Shown: piece by piece, positions 27,958 to 36,818 of the stretch
How positions within the stretch are numbered: the first letter of the stretch is position 1
Layout: each line of letters starts with the position of its first letter
IMG/VR virus record: IMGVR_UViG_3300023192_001329
Span: 1 to 64,000 of that record
Origin: a virus
Direction: 5' to 3' (one strand)
Length of the DNA stretch: 64,000 nucleotides
Position numbers and translations under genes: made by a program
Notes under the pieces: generated by a model
The model's input: the letters and a program-made list of their open reading frames with translations, nothing else
Told to the model about the DNA's origin: nothing
Database searches by the model: none

Positions 27958-29526
27958 ATGCAGGCTGATATCAGTGCGGCGGCTGAGCCAATTACTGCAT
28001 CCATCGATCAACTTAAAGGTCCTCTTAGTTGGAACTACGAAGATCGACAAGGCGGCGTTTATCTGGCGCTAGAAGATCATGATAAGATCTTTAATAACCT
28101 GTCCAATCCCCCTATCATTGTCAATGACGTCAACACGCTGTCTCAGGAAGACAAACAGAAATTCAATGACCTAATATCTACGCGTTACGAGGGTGATTCA
28201 TTGTCTATCGTACCGTCGTGTGATTGTGGTGAATTATCAGGCGGTTATAACTTAGGTAAGGTTTGTGGTGTCTGTCAGACTGAAGTCCAGCAGTCTACAG
28301 AGAAACGCATCGAGTCTACGTTATGGATGAAAGCACCAGATGGTGTTCATGGGTTTATTAATCCTAACGTCTGGTTGATGTTTGAGAAGTATTTCTCAAG
28401 TAAGCAGTTGTGTCTTGTCGAGTGGTTGTGTAATCCTAATCTACGTTATGATAATGAGAAGAATGAGTCATTAAACCGCTTGAAGCGTTATAACTTTAAA
28501 CGTGGTTATAATAACTTCATTGAAAACTTTGACACAATAATGAATGCGCTGTATGACATATTTGCTATACACAAGCGATTAGAGATACAAGACTTTAAAA
28601 CCACGATGCGTAAGTATAGACATTGTCTATTTAGTCAATACGTACCGGTGCCTTCTAAAGTTGCATTCGTAACAGAGAAAAACGATTCAACCGTTACCTC
28701 TGATACACAGACGTCGTTAGCGATGGATGCTATACGTACTATGTCGTCTATCAAACAGGCACTACGTCCTCTTATGCCTAAGCAGTTAGAGAACCGTACC
28801 CTTAAGTGTGTTAAACAGCTTGCTGTCTATTATGAAGAAACCTACAAGACACGTCTTGCCTCTAAAGATGGTTTCATTCGTAAACACATGATCTCAGGTA
28901 GGTTACATTATACGGCACGTGCTGTTATTGTATCGTTAAGTGAACCCCACGAGTATGATGAGCTACATCTTCCATGGGGGTTATCGGTAGGACTACTACG
29001 TACGCACCTGACTAATAAGTTGTTAAAGTTAGGGTATACACCTCGCGCTGCCGCCTGTCTATTACAAGAGTCTATTAGCCGCTATCATCCACTTGTAGAT
29101 ACGCTGTTAAATGAACTTATAGACGAGTCTCCGTGTCTATCGGAAATTGCAGAACACGAACTTACCGTGCCTAAGAAGAAAGGTCTGTATGTTATCATCC
29201 AACGTAACCCATCTTTACATAGACTGTCAGCACAGTTCATGCGGGTTACTAAGATCATTAAAGACCCTAGTATCCAGACTATATCAATGTCGGTATTATC
29301 ATTGACTGGTCCGAATGCTGACTTCGACGGCGACGCTTTGAATATTCTCTTAATCACCGATAAAGAGATGATGCGTAAGATGTATAGACTGTCACCCCAT
29401 TATGGCATTTTGTCGCTTCAAGAACCATCCAAGGTCTCTGGTTGCGTAGGTATGCCTAAACCGGTGGTAAGTACTATTGATAACTGGTTGAAGAAAGGCC
29501 CTAAGGTTAAAGAAGAGGCGGTCTAA
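27958..29526 (+). CDS. RNA polymerase beta-prime N-terminal subunit (non-virion RNAP, gp55-like)
   Basis: Catalytic subunit of the phage multi-subunit RNA polymerase. Seen: zinc-binding C88-x-C90...C103-x-x-C106 as in the beta-prime N-terminal zinc domain; the catalytic Mg2+ loop NADFDGD at residues 453-459, with the three Asp expected. At 522 residues it holds only the N-terminal part of beta-prime; the rest lies in the 658-residue gene at 47618. Strong AAGGAGAG site and an early-type promoter. Adjacent to chimallin as in phiKZ, supporting the non-virion enzyme that transcribes later genes in the nucleus. Confidence 0.88.
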   Translation: MQADISAAAEPITASIDQLKGPLSWNYEDRQGGVYLALEDHDKIFNNLSNPPIIVNDVNTLSQEDKQKFNDLISTRYEGDSLSIVPSCDCGELSGGYNLGKVCGVCQTEVQQSTEKRIESTLWMKAPDGVHGFINPNVWLMFEKYFSSKQLCLVEWLCNPNLRYDNEKNESLNRLKRYNFKRGYNNFIENFDTIMNALYDIFAIHKRLEIQDFKTTMRKYRHCLFSQYVPVPSKVAFVTEKNDSTVTSDTQTSLAMDAIRTMSSIKQALRPLMPKQLENRTLKCVKQLAVYYEETYKTRLASKDGFIRKHMISGRLHYTARAVIVSLSEPHEYDELHLPWGLSVGLLRTHLTNKLLKLGYTPRAAACLLQESISRYHPLVDTLLNELIDESPCLSEIAEHELTVPKKKGLYVIIQRNPSLHRLSAQFMRVTKIIKDPSIQTISMSVLSLTGPNADFDGDALNILLITDKEMMRKMYRLSPHYGILSLQEPSKVSGCVGMPKPVVSTIDNWLKKGPKVKEEAV

Positions 29527-29543
29527 ACGCCTCTTCTTCTATG
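29511..29543 (+). terminator. Hairpin overlapping the stop codon, then TATG
   Basis: Stem AGAAGAGGCG/CGCCTCTTCT with the TAA stop in the loop, followed by TATG at 29540. Confidence 0.65.
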
Positions 29544-29551
29544 AGGTTATT

Positions 29552-30409
29552 ATGGAAGTTAAAAATGAAGTAACGTCGTTAGAAGTAGAAGAGTTACCCG
29601 AAGGGTACGCGGACGATATGTTATTAGAAAAATACCATACCTACCCTATAATACGGGACGAGTTTAATATTATTCGTTGGGTACCGCTTAAAAGTCTTTT
29701 ACCACCACCATTGGATATGTTAGATATTCCGTTTTCAAAACTAATACGGGATTCTAATTTAAAAGATAATGAAATATGTAGAAGATTAGCCGAGAGGTTA
29801 GATGGTCGGTCTTTGAGTAGTTATGGTGATGCTTTTAACATGGAATGTAACAGAGTATCCGATGACTCATTTACCCCGCCAACTAGGGTTGAATTTCTCA
29901 ATGCGGTATTTGATTTTATTGACGCTATTGCTTCTACTAAAAGTATAAAAGATATCAAATCGCAGAATGACATCTTCTTACCCATTGCCGATGCAATATT
30001 AAGAAACCACCTAGGGGATGTTAATATACTAGAAGATCATCCAGATGACCTGGGAAGGCTCGCAGAGGTGGTTTATGAAGGCTGTTGTGTTGACTTCTAT
30101 GCGTTATTGGGGCGTTTTATGGACGTCCTACAACAAGGTAAGATAATGATACTTTATCATGTCGGTGAATACAGCTTCACAATCACACTCGCTGCTGAAT
30201 TGATATCCGGTCTAATGCACAAGTACGTGCGGAATGGTCGGGTGGTTTCGGTTCCAACAACAGGTGAGATTGTTGGTATATGTGTGGATAACGAACAGGT
30301 AAAATATTATCTAAAGACCGCTATTTCCTATATAGATGAAAATATAGGTAGAGAAGGTGAGATAAGTTTCATTAACTCGCTTGATGTTAGAATGGCGCTA
30401 TCAATTTAA
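29552..30409 (+). CDS. Hypothetical protein, 285 aa
   Basis: Not recognised. Acidic N-terminus, helical middle, no signal peptide. Starts 25 bases after the polymerase gene, so it may be expressed with it or from its own signal. AT-richer than the flanking polymerase gene. Confidence 0.5.
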   Translation: MEVKNEVTSLEVEELPEGYADDMLLEKYHTYPIIRDEFNIIRWVPLKSLLPPPLDMLDIPFSKLIRDSNLKDNEICRRLAERLDGRSLSSYGDAFNMECNRVSDDSFTPPTRVEFLNAVFDFIDAIASTKSIKDIKSQNDIFLPIADAILRNHLGDVNILEDHPDDLGRLAEVVYEGCCVDFYALLGRFMDVLQQGKIMILYHVGEYSFTITLAAELISGLMHKYVRNGRVVSVPTTGEIVGICVDNEQVKYYLKTAISYIDENIGREGEISFINSLDVRMALSI

Positions 30410-30491
30410 TTACAGGTTCGACTTGTATCTTAGGTAGCTCAGAAATTAAACGTTACGCGTTTAACAAACAATAAAAGGATTGGCGTGTAGA

Positions 30492-30572
30492 ATGGGTCTA
30501 CATGCTTTATTAAAACCTAATGCGGTAATTGCTCTCATTGAGAGCTTCGCATTTAAAATGGAGTCATTATAA
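30492..30572 (+). CDS. Possible 26-residue leader peptide
   Basis: ATG at 30492 opens a 26-codon peptide (MGLHALLKPNAVIALIES start) whose TAA overlaps the ATG of the next gene (TAATG). It may couple translation of the 144-residue gene. The ribosome site is distant, so this is weak. Confidence 0.3.
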   Translation: MGLHALLKPNAVIALIESFAFKMESL

Positions 30573-31006
30573 TGACACGTAAGAAAAGTATCTACACTGT
30601 AGATCAAAAGAGACAACTCACCACTACACGTATGCTAATACGTCTAGCCATGCAACGTAAAACTATTTACTATAGTGAGTTAGCCGAACGCTTAGGGTAC
30701 AATGTGCCAAACATGGCGTTAGGTAAGGTATTGAGCCCGACGCTTGAGCGGGTTAACCAGTGGTGCTGGGAGCGACAGCAACCATGGCTTACCGCGTTAG
30801 TCGTTAGAAGCTCAGGGAACCATACAGGGCTTCCTGGTGAAGGTTTCTTTAATGAGATGCAAGAGCTAGGTGCGTATACCCCTGAAGTTGATACCCATAA
30901 GGCACGTCGTACTTGGGCTGAACCGTATATTAAGAGTATATGGGATTTCTGGGGTCCTGATGATGCTGATATCTTGTGTAAAGCACGTGTACTGTCACCT
31001 AAATAA
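30572..31006 (+). CDS. Hypothetical protein with N-terminal winged-helix-like segment, 144 aa
   Basis: The N-terminal half (TTRMLIRLAMQRKTIYYSEL then AERLGYN) looks like a helix-turn-helix or winged-helix domain. The second half has PWLTALVVRSSGNHTGLPGEGFF, a pattern I have seen in small proteins found in phages and bacteria; its function is not known to me. GGAG precedes ATG. Co-oriented with the repeat protein downstream. Confidence 0.5.
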   Translation: MTRKKSIYTVDQKRQLTTTRMLIRLAMQRKTIYYSELAERLGYNVPNMALGKVLSPTLERVNQWCWERQQPWLTALVVRSSGNHTGLPGEGFFNEMQELGAYTPEVDTHKARRTWAEPYIKSIWDFWGPDDADILCKARVLSPK

Positions 31007-31016
31007 GGAGTTGATT

Positions 31017-31523
31017 ATGGATTTTGATAAAGGTATTGAAGCAGTTGAATTTATTGCGTCACAAAGAGAAACAGAGGGTAATGGTCTATACCTTGCTCAT
31101 CTGTTAGCAAGGCGTGGATACATCTTTCCTCTAGATTCCTCGTTACTGTATCTGGCTACTAACAGTGATTGGACAGTAGCGCATGAAATGGCGCGTGCTG
31201 GTTTTAACTTCCCCGAAGACCATCCAGCAATGGGTCGTACTAACGATTTAGGGGAAAGCGTGGCAATGACGATGGCGGAGAGAGGCTATGTCTTTCCATT
31301 GGACAGTGCGTTTCTTACTTCTGCAAATAAAACAGGCTGGACCATTGCACACACTCAGGCTACTAATGGTTGGGTTGTTGATGATATTGACATCCTATCC
31401 TTAAAGGATGATGTAGGAGTTACCGTCGCTCACCAGATGGCGCGATGCGGGCATAACTTTCCAGATGGTCCAATCTTGGACTTTGTCGATAATGCTGGGG
31501 TGACCGTAGCAGACTTAATGTAA
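31017..31523 (+). CDS. Tandem-repeat (ankyrin-like) protein, 168 aa
   Basis: ATG at 31017 with AAGGAG 6 bases upstream. Seen: five or more repeats of about 31-33 residues with the core 'G-x-T-V-A-H-x-M-A-x-x-G-x-x-F-P-x-D', e.g. WTVAHEMARAGFNFP, SVAMTMAERGYVFPLD, WTIAHTQATNGWVV, VTVAHQMARCGHNFPDG, ending with VTVADLM. The helical pairs with a turn suggest an ankyrin-like solenoid, usually a protein-binding scaffold. No enzyme domain is attached. A host-interaction or anti-defence role is conjecture. Confidence 0.65.
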   Translation: MDFDKGIEAVEFIASQRETEGNGLYLAHLLARRGYIFPLDSSLLYLATNSDWTVAHEMARAGFNFPEDHPAMGRTNDLGESVAMTMAERGYVFPLDSAFLTSANKTGWTIAHTQATNGWVVDDIDILSLKDDVGVTVAHQMARCGHNFPDGPILDFVDNAGVTVADLM

Positions 31524-31535
31524 GACAATGTAACA

Positions 31536-31568
31536 ATGGCTGTCCCTAGGGACAGCCATCTATGCCGG
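31536..31568 (+). terminator. Terminator with TATGCCGG
   Basis: An 11-bp perfect stem ATGGCTGTCCC/GGGACAGCCAT, then TATGCCGG (31561-31568) and a T tract. Confidence 0.85.
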
Positions 31569-31600
31569 ATTCTTTTTTTATCAATATAACCTGATTACAG

Positions 31601-31611
31601 ACCTATATTAC
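31601..31611 (+). promoter_or_regulatory. Early-type promoter motif ACCTATATTAC
   Basis: 37 bases upstream of the gene at 31648; identical to the copy at 27904. Confidence 0.68.
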
Positions 31612-31647
31612 CAACGTGTTAATAAACTATATATAGTGAGAACACCC

Positions 31648-32043
31648 ATGTCTGTTATTGATAATTTACTTACGTCGTTTAAACGCCGCACCTTTAAACG
31701 TAGTGCTCGCACCCACTTACCCGCTATGAGTTACATTGTAAATAGCGTCAACTATGACGTTAGTAACGTGGTAGGTCATTTTACTGTTGATACCGTGGTG
31801 TATTTAGGAGACAGCAGTATAAAAGAGACAGTTGATGTCTTTAGCCCAGAGACCCTTACATTAGAAAACGACCCCCTAGATACCTATGGGTGGTTAGTAA
31901 GTTATCTCCAAGCATACGTTAGACGCGACCCTGCTATCCTGATTGTTATAGACAGACTTATGGATCAAGAAAACCATTCTCGATTTGTTAATCTGTGTAA
32001 CGCCTATTCGGTTAAATTACTTATCCGAAAACCCATCATTTAA
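31648..32043 (+). CDS. Hypothetical protein, 131 aa
   Basis: ATG at 31648 is preferred to the in-frame GTG at 31636. The N-terminus is Arg-rich (SFKRRTFKRSARTHL), and the rest is a compact alpha/beta fold with AILIVIDRLMD near residue 100. The early promoter just upstream suggests expression soon after infection. Function unknown. Confidence 0.5.
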   Translation: MSVIDNLLTSFKRRTFKRSARTHLPAMSYIVNSVNYDVSNVVGHFTVDTVVYLGDSSIKETVDVFSPETLTLENDPLDTYGWLVSYLQAYVRRDPAILIVIDRLMDQENHSRFVNLCNAYSVKLLIRKPII

Positions 32044-32066
32044 AGTATAAATAGAGGAACCCTTTT

Positions 32067-32474
32067 ATGATAGATTTATCTCAACCGTGTGTATTGAACA
32101 TCAGCTTTGCAAGTCTGCTAAAGCGTCTTGAGTTTAACACACCTATGGGTTGGATAACCCAACCTACCTTTAACATCAACCTACCTTACCCGGTAGACCT
32201 TAAAACTATCGGTGTGTATATCGAGCAAACTATGCAGAAGGTAGAAGCGGTACCGCTGGCTAACGATGCAGCATATCAAGAAATGGCAAATCTGGCTAAT
32301 GAACGTCTTGAGAAAATGGCGCTTGAGTTTGACCGTGAGGAGCTAGTAAAGAATCTTGAAGCGCAGATGGAGTTAGAGTTAAAATCTCTTCGGTTAATAT
32401 ATGAAGTAGATGTTAACCGAACGGGTATGATTATATCAATCGAGATAGCATCACGTGATGATTTAGAAGAATAG
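32067..32474 (+). CDS. Hypothetical protein, 135 aa
   Basis: AGAGGA site before ATG. N-terminal strand VLNISF, a long Glu/Leu-rich helix in the middle, and a C-terminal MIISIEIA strand. This resembles, at some distance, the plan of the small-protein array at 17-21 kb (uncertain). Co-transcribed with the 131-residue gene. Function unknown. Confidence 0.5.
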   Translation: MIDLSQPCVLNISFASLLKRLEFNTPMGWITQPTFNINLPYPVDLKTIGVYIEQTMQKVEAVPLANDAAYQEMANLANERLEKMALEFDREELVKNLEAQMELELKSLRLIYEVDVNRTGMIISIEIASRDDLEE

Positions 32475-32482
32475 TCTTTTTA

Positions 32483-32510
32483 AGCTAGGTGGATTATCCA
32501 CCTAGCTATT
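32483..32510 (+). terminator. Perfect hairpin without TATGCC
   Basis: 11-bp stem AGCTAGGTGGA/TCCACCTAGCT with a TTA loop. It lies between the 135-residue gene and the inner-head-type gene. Confidence 0.6.
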
Positions 32511-32547
32511 TACTATTTATTTTTTTGATATTCTTAAGGTAATTACA

Positions 32548-33633
32548 ATGAAGACAGTAGCAGGCGTTCTGCGGAGCGGTATACGTGAAGAAGAAATAAG
32601 TGTAGAAACATTCAACGATATTGCTATATCGCAAGAAGTACTACATGAGCACGAGCTTAATCTATCGGATTTTAACGTCTCAGAAGAAGGATTAGTTGAA
32701 CGCCTTAAGTTGATTAAAGAAAGCTTAGGTTCAAATATCCGTTTCATGACCGGTAATCTAACACAGCATATTAAACATGCTAAGAAGTTAGAAGATCGCC
32801 TCTCTCTGATTCAAGGAGAAACAAAGGGTGAGATAAAGGCCAAGAGTGAATTGGGCTTCATTCTACCCAAAGACGGTACTGTTGATAACGTAATTGATCA
32901 ATTTGCGTACTTAACAAGCCTGGCAGAAGACATTAATACAGTGACGTCATCTTTCTTAAAGGCCGGTGCTGTTGCGAGTGACAAAGCGCTAGTTAGCAAT
33001 CTAGCATTAATCTTTGGCGGTTATGGTATTGCTATAAATAAAGCGGTAGTACTTTCTAAAGGTGACGAGTTAAAAGACTTCCATAAGCTGATAAAGAATA
33101 TAACAAGTGCTTTGGATTTAAAACCTTTAAAGAAAAACATCACTAAAGAAATGGAAGTGACTAAGCATGGGGTGGTTGGAGTAGCGCCACTGCTTGCTAG
33201 CGATAGAGTGTTGTGTATGAAAGAATATGGTACGTTAGACTCTTTAGAGCTAGTGCGCTATTTCGTTGGTGTGGCAAACAACCTTAAAGGCTCAGCACCT
33301 ACAACAATGCCCGCTCTTACCAAAGCAGAATGTCTAACAGTGGTTAAGGCTGTCAAAGAGAGCCAGAAAGACTTAGAGGTTATGATTAACTCACTAAGAG
33401 AAGTATCAAAGAATCTGATACCTGCTCTTCACGTCTATGAGAACAATAGTATCTTGGAAGTGGCGTTATCAGGTATGGTTGACCGCGTTAACGTTAAAGG
33501 TGAATCCGGTAGTCTAATTCGCTTCATCTTGAAGGGTTGTCAGGAGCCTGCGTTGCGCTACGTTAATCTTTATAACCGTATTGCTGGTCTGATGTTGTCT
33601 GTTGTAGAAAAATCTATAAAAACAGCTCTCTAA
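32548..33633 (+). CDS. Inner-head-type protein, prohead-protease substrate candidate, 361 aa
   Basis: Seen: acidic N-terminal segment with three S-x-E sites (S18-V-E20, S28-Q-E30, S45-E-E47), then an amphipathic Lys-rich helix (LVERLKLIKESLGS), as in the proteins at 6011 and 7160. The body is helical with repeated Lys/Leu patterns. Known: related phages process such proteins after S-x-E. Inferred mature start near residue 48. No enzyme motif. Confidence 0.55.
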   Translation: MKTVAGVLRSGIREEEISVETFNDIAISQEVLHEHELNLSDFNVSEEGLVERLKLIKESLGSNIRFMTGNLTQHIKHAKKLEDRLSLIQGETKGEIKAKSELGFILPKDGTVDNVIDQFAYLTSLAEDINTVTSSFLKAGAVASDKALVSNLALIFGGYGIAINKAVVLSKGDELKDFHKLIKNITSALDLKPLKKNITKEMEVTKHGVVGVAPLLASDRVLCMKEYGTLDSLELVRYFVGVANNLKGSAPTTMPALTKAECLTVVKAVKESQKDLEVMINSLREVSKNLIPALHVYENNSILEVALSGMVDRVNVKGESGSLIRFILKGCQEPALRYVNLYNRIAGLMLSVVEKSIKTAL

Positions 33634-33643
33634 GCGCATGGAA

Positions 33644-33672
33644 GGCTAGACAGTAATCTAGCCCTCTTTTAT
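33644..33672 (+). terminator. Small hairpin terminator
   Basis: Stem GGCTAGA/TCTAGCC followed by CTCTTTTATT, between the 361- and 137-residue genes. Confidence 0.5.
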
Positions 33673-33702
33673 TACTAAGTTCCAAAATGAGAGGAAGCTT
33701 AA

Positions 33703-34116
33703 ATGGACAAGTTCAATATACATGGAATCTTTGAAGCCCTTTGCTTTAACCCGTCGTATGAAGAGGCAGCTGGTATCACGTATCATGTAGGCTTAATCAT
33801 GGCGGCTAAGGAAACAACCTTTAGAGGTGCGGAGACGCTACGTAGCGTAGTGCATGACGGGCCGTTAGATAGCGAATCAGTACCTAGCAAGGTAGAGCAG
33901 GGTTGGTTGCTTGAAAAGGATATGGTAGAGCAAATATCAGTTGACGGCAAACAAGGTTTTCAAAGTGCAACACCTAAGGGTCAGGCTGTCTGTAAAGTCT
34001 TAGATGTTGCTAAGCACTTAAGTGAAATACGACCTATCGATGTTGTACGTGCAGTTAATACCTATTTAAAAGAACCATCGTATGTATATACCCCTAATTT
34101 AAGTAAGGAATGTTAA
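33703..34116 (+). CDS. Hypothetical protein, 137 aa
   Basis: AGAGGAAG before ATG. Helical small protein, no motif recognised. Lies between two inner-head-type genes and its stop sits just before the next ATG, so it may belong to the same head-related operon. Confidence 0.5.
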   Translation: MDKFNIHGIFEALCFNPSYEEAAGITYHVGLIMAAKETTFRGAETLRSVVHDGPLDSESVPSKVEQGWLLEKDMVEQISVDGKQGFQSATPKGQAVCKVLDVAKHLSEIRPIDVVRAVNTYLKEPSYVYTPNLSKEC

Positions 34117-34118
34117 CG

Positions 34119-34934
34119 ATGGTTATCCCAGGTAAACTCTCTTTAAAGACACTAGCAGTTATTGCCTCGGTGGAAGCTAAAGCTGAAAGTAAGTCTTTTT
34201 TTAATCGAATCCCTCAGTTCTTAGAACAGTTACGTGAAAAGGTTGCAAGCGACATCACTATGACTAAAGGGGAAAGTCCTAGTGAGCAGCTAAACCCGAA
34301 AGCATTTACTAAGATGCTTAAGGATGTCAACTATGCGACGATCTCAGAGCTTGCTGTTTTTAGACCAACAGGCATGCGTGGTGGTTACCAAGACTACGTA
34401 GAGATGCTAGCTGAGTTTCAAGAGCAAATTGGTGGAATTGAAGAGCGCTTACTTACACCATTAAAACGTACCGTTGCGCAAATGCTAGTAGAGCCTAAAC
34501 GTCTATCTCAGGCGTTCCCGGTTAATTATAAAGTGGTTGACATAGAAAAGCTTCAGAAGTTATTTAACAAAGAAGTAGATCTTCAAGACTCAGGTGACAA
34601 GATTGCCTATAGTGATGCAGTTAACCGTAATAAAGACTGGGAAGGTATTGTATCTACAGTAAACCTGTTAGATGACCAATATCAAAGAGAACCTAATAGT
34701 GATATCTTAAAATCAGTAGGTGAGTTAACAGAACACATCAATCTGTTGATCCAGCGTATCAGCGACCAGCCTGACGTTTATGTAGTTAAAGGTACGACTT
34801 TATCTGCACTGGTAGATGCTACCTATCAAGCAGCTAAGGAAGTTGAGCTCTACGCTGCACATGGTTTTAACCTAGCCACTACTAAGAAAGCATTAGTTGA
34901 CAGCTATCGTCAAGTTAAAGAAGCTATCGAGTAA
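34119..34934 (+). CDS. Inner-head-type protein, 271 aa
   Basis: ATG at 34119 is preferred over ATG at 34110 from spacing to AAGGA. Seen: S17-V-E19 close to the N-terminus, then a Ser/Lys-rich linker and the amphipathic helix FFNRIPQFLEQLREKV, matching the S-x-E plus helix plan of the other inner-head-type proteins. The body is helical. Predicted processing after residue 19. Function in the capsid unknown. Confidence 0.5.
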   Translation: MVIPGKLSLKTLAVIASVEAKAESKSFFNRIPQFLEQLREKVASDITMTKGESPSEQLNPKAFTKMLKDVNYATISELAVFRPTGMRGGYQDYVEMLAEFQEQIGGIEERLLTPLKRTVAQMLVEPKRLSQAFPVNYKVVDIEKLQKLFNKEVDLQDSGDKIAYSDAVNRNKDWEGIVSTVNLLDDQYQREPNSDILKSVGELTEHINLLIQRISDQPDVYVVKGTTLSALVDATYQAAKEVELYAAHGFNLATTKKALVDSYRQVKEAIE

Positions 34935-34941
34935 AGTACTG

Positions 34942-34976
34942 CACCTAGAGTCATCCGACTCTAGGTGTTATGCCGT
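34942..34976 (+). terminator. Terminator with TATGCCGT
   Basis: 11-bp stem CACCTAGAGTC/GACTCTAGGTG, then TATGCCGT (34969-34976). Confidence 0.88.
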
Positions 34977-34979
34977 CGT

Positions 34980-35140
34980 GTAAATTTATACACCGGAATG
35001 AATATAATATGACCTACCCTATGACATCACTAAACGCATTGCCTGCTTAGACAAGCATCTATGCCCATATGCCATAGCGTGGAAAAAAGCTATTCAACGT
35101 AATTTCAACTATACATTATCTAATGGACTAAACTAACATG
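34980..35140 (+). other. Intergenic stretch with a start-less 41-codon reading frame
   Basis: An open frame of about 41 codons ends with TAA near 35135 (it includes ITKRIACLDKHLCPYAIAWK) but has no ATG, GTG or TTG. It may be a decayed gene fragment or chance. No other feature seen. Confidence 0.2.
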
Positions 35141-35178
35141 CCATCGTCTTAAACGAGAACATTACCAAAGAGGTTAAC

Positions 35179-35637
35179 ATGAAAAATACATTTAAACCGA
35201 TCCTTCAAGATCACAAACAAGTTAGTACTTTACTTTCGTCATTACCTAAAGGTGACGACAGTGATGCAATACATATCCAGGCCCTCAACCCTGAAACAAT
35301 GAACAGAGGTCCGCAAGATGTTGTTATTATTTGCGATGCAGTAGGTTACACAGATGCGTTGATAAACGCGTTTAAAGGTTTACATGGATTATTTACTCGC
35401 CATGTTCCTCTCACTGCACGTGAAGTAATGAGTGAAATCAACAACACCGTTAATCCGGGCAAGTTGAACTTCACATTCCTACCTATTGATGCTAAAACCA
35501 TCACTCAGCAGGAATTCATCGAAGCATTGCATGCTAAGGCCATTGATAGTCAGACTAAAGATCTGCAGTTAGTAACTATCGATTACTTAAAACAATTAGA
35601 CGAAAAAGATATGGCATTCATTTTCAAGAGTGCCTAA
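35179..35637 (+). CDS. Hypothetical protein, 152 aa
   Basis: AAGAGG before ATG. Soluble alpha/beta protein with PQDVVIICDAVGYTDAL near residue 47, which could be a Rossmann-like strand. It is monocistronic, ending at a hairpin with TATGCCGT. Function unknown. Confidence 0.5.
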   Translation: MKNTFKPILQDHKQVSTLLSSLPKGDDSDAIHIQALNPETMNRGPQDVVIICDAVGYTDALINAFKGLHGLFTRHVPLTAREVMSEINNTVNPGKLNFTFLPIDAKTITQQEFIEALHAKAIDSQTKDLQLVTIDYLKQLDEKDMAFIFKSA

Positions 35638-35638
35638 T

Positions 35639-35673
35639 AGATGGGGTGGGGTGACCTGCCCTATCTATGCCGT
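35639..35673 (+). terminator. Imperfect hairpin with TATGCCGT
   Basis: AGATGGGGTGG/CCTGCCCTATCT imperfect stem, then TATGCCGT (35666-35673). Confidence 0.7.
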
Positions 35674-35750
35674 AAAGGACACGCTATCAAAACTTACATG
35701 CTAGCGTTACTTTATGAAACCCTTTAACCTAAATTTCAAGGAGCTAATCT

Positions 35751-36362
35751 ATGCCTGTGATTATAGAAGGCGGCGACGAAACATTCAGAGCCGTGGCCTA
35801 TACTCCACCAAGCCCGTCCCTAACCGGGTTCTTATCTCAGCAACTAGATCAGTTCTCAGCTCAGATTCACCAAGGTGCACAACACTACGTTGATCTAGCA
35901 CGCCAGACTTTTGACTCATTTAACAGTTCAGAAGCGATGCGGTTAGCTAAAGCAGTACGGCGTAAGGTAGACAGCCTGTGGACGCGGGAAGGTATTTTTG
36001 CAATGACTGATATCGGTCAAATACAAAATGCCAACTTGACCATGCAGCGGTGGATTATGGCAGAGCCAACTATTCGTAACATGTATCATCAGCAGCGTTG
36101 TGAGGGCTTTGCTGACAGCTATGTGGATATGCATCCAGGGGATGTGGGTGAGAGCCATTACGATTACCGCAGGGTAATGGACGGCTTAGTCGTAGAGCAA
36201 GAAGACGAGCTAGTAAGTGTCCAATACTTTGATGAGGTTCATGACGGAGACGAGCTTGATATTGACGAGCAGGTAGCCATCTTACGTACTTGGGATAGTG
36301 TCAAAAATGCTATTCACGAGAACAAAGAAGATCCTACCAGTCCCTTCAATGCGAGCCTGTAA
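35751..36362 (+). CDS. Hypothetical protein, 203 aa
   Basis: AAGGAG before ATG. Helical N-terminal half (GAQHYVDLARQTFDSF), acidic C-terminal third. No motif recognised. Possibly a virion protein from its acidic, helical make-up, but unsupported. Ends at a UUCG hairpin. Confidence 0.5.
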   Translation: MPVIIEGGDETFRAVAYTPPSPSLTGFLSQQLDQFSAQIHQGAQHYVDLARQTFDSFNSSEAMRLAKAVRRKVDSLWTREGIFAMTDIGQIQNANLTMQRWIMAEPTIRNMYHQQRCEGFADSYVDMHPGDVGESHYDYRRVMDGLVVEQEDELVSVQYFDEVHDGDELDIDEQVAILRTWDSVKNAIHENKEDPTSPFNASL

Positions 36363-36372
36363 TGATAAATCT

Positions 36373-36400
36373 AAAGATGGACTTCGGTCCATCTTTTTTT
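36373..36400 (+). terminator. Classical UUCG-loop terminator
   Basis: Stem AAGATGGAC/GTCCATCTT with TTCG loop and T7 run; no TATGCC motif. Confidence 0.85.
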
Positions 36401-36416
36401 GTTAAGGATACTAGCA

Positions 36417-36818
36417 ATGTCACAGAAAGTCCTACCCACCCTTACGGTTGATGGCTTTGTAAAAACAGTCCCTCAAACGTGCGACTACCTTTTGGCTTAT
36501 TTCTTCTTAAGCCAATACTCTCAAAGCAATATGTATTATGGTAAAATATCGTCACTGGCCTACATTATACAAGAACACGGTCATGACGAGCAAACCATGC
36601 TATTGCGTATTCAAAGTACATTGACAACACTGTTTAATCGTTACTTTGATTCAGTAGAAGCCTCTGCAAGTATAGACAGAGATAAGGATAACGCTGCGCA
36701 GTATGAGATTATAACGAATCTAAACGTACGGCGCGGTAATGTTAGTTATAGCGTAGGGCGACAGGTTAGTCTAATTAACTCTGTAGTACAGAAAATCGTG
36801 GAATTAAATAATGGATAA
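36417..36818 (+). CDS. Hypothetical protein, 133 aa
   Basis: ATG at 36417 is chosen; AAGGAT lies upstream and the in-frame TTG at 36399 is inside that site. N-terminal strand VLPTLTVDGFV, long helices, then a NVRRGNVSYSV strand. Faintly like the 17-21 kb array plan. Its end overlaps the next gene by 8 bases. Function unknown. Confidence 0.5.
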   Translation: MSQKVLPTLTVDGFVKTVPQTCDYLLAYFFLSQYSQSNMYYGKISSLAYIIQEHGHDEQTMLLRIQSTLTTLFNRYFDSVEASASIDRDKDNAAQYEIITNLNVRRGNVSYSVGRQVSLINSVVQKIVELNNG

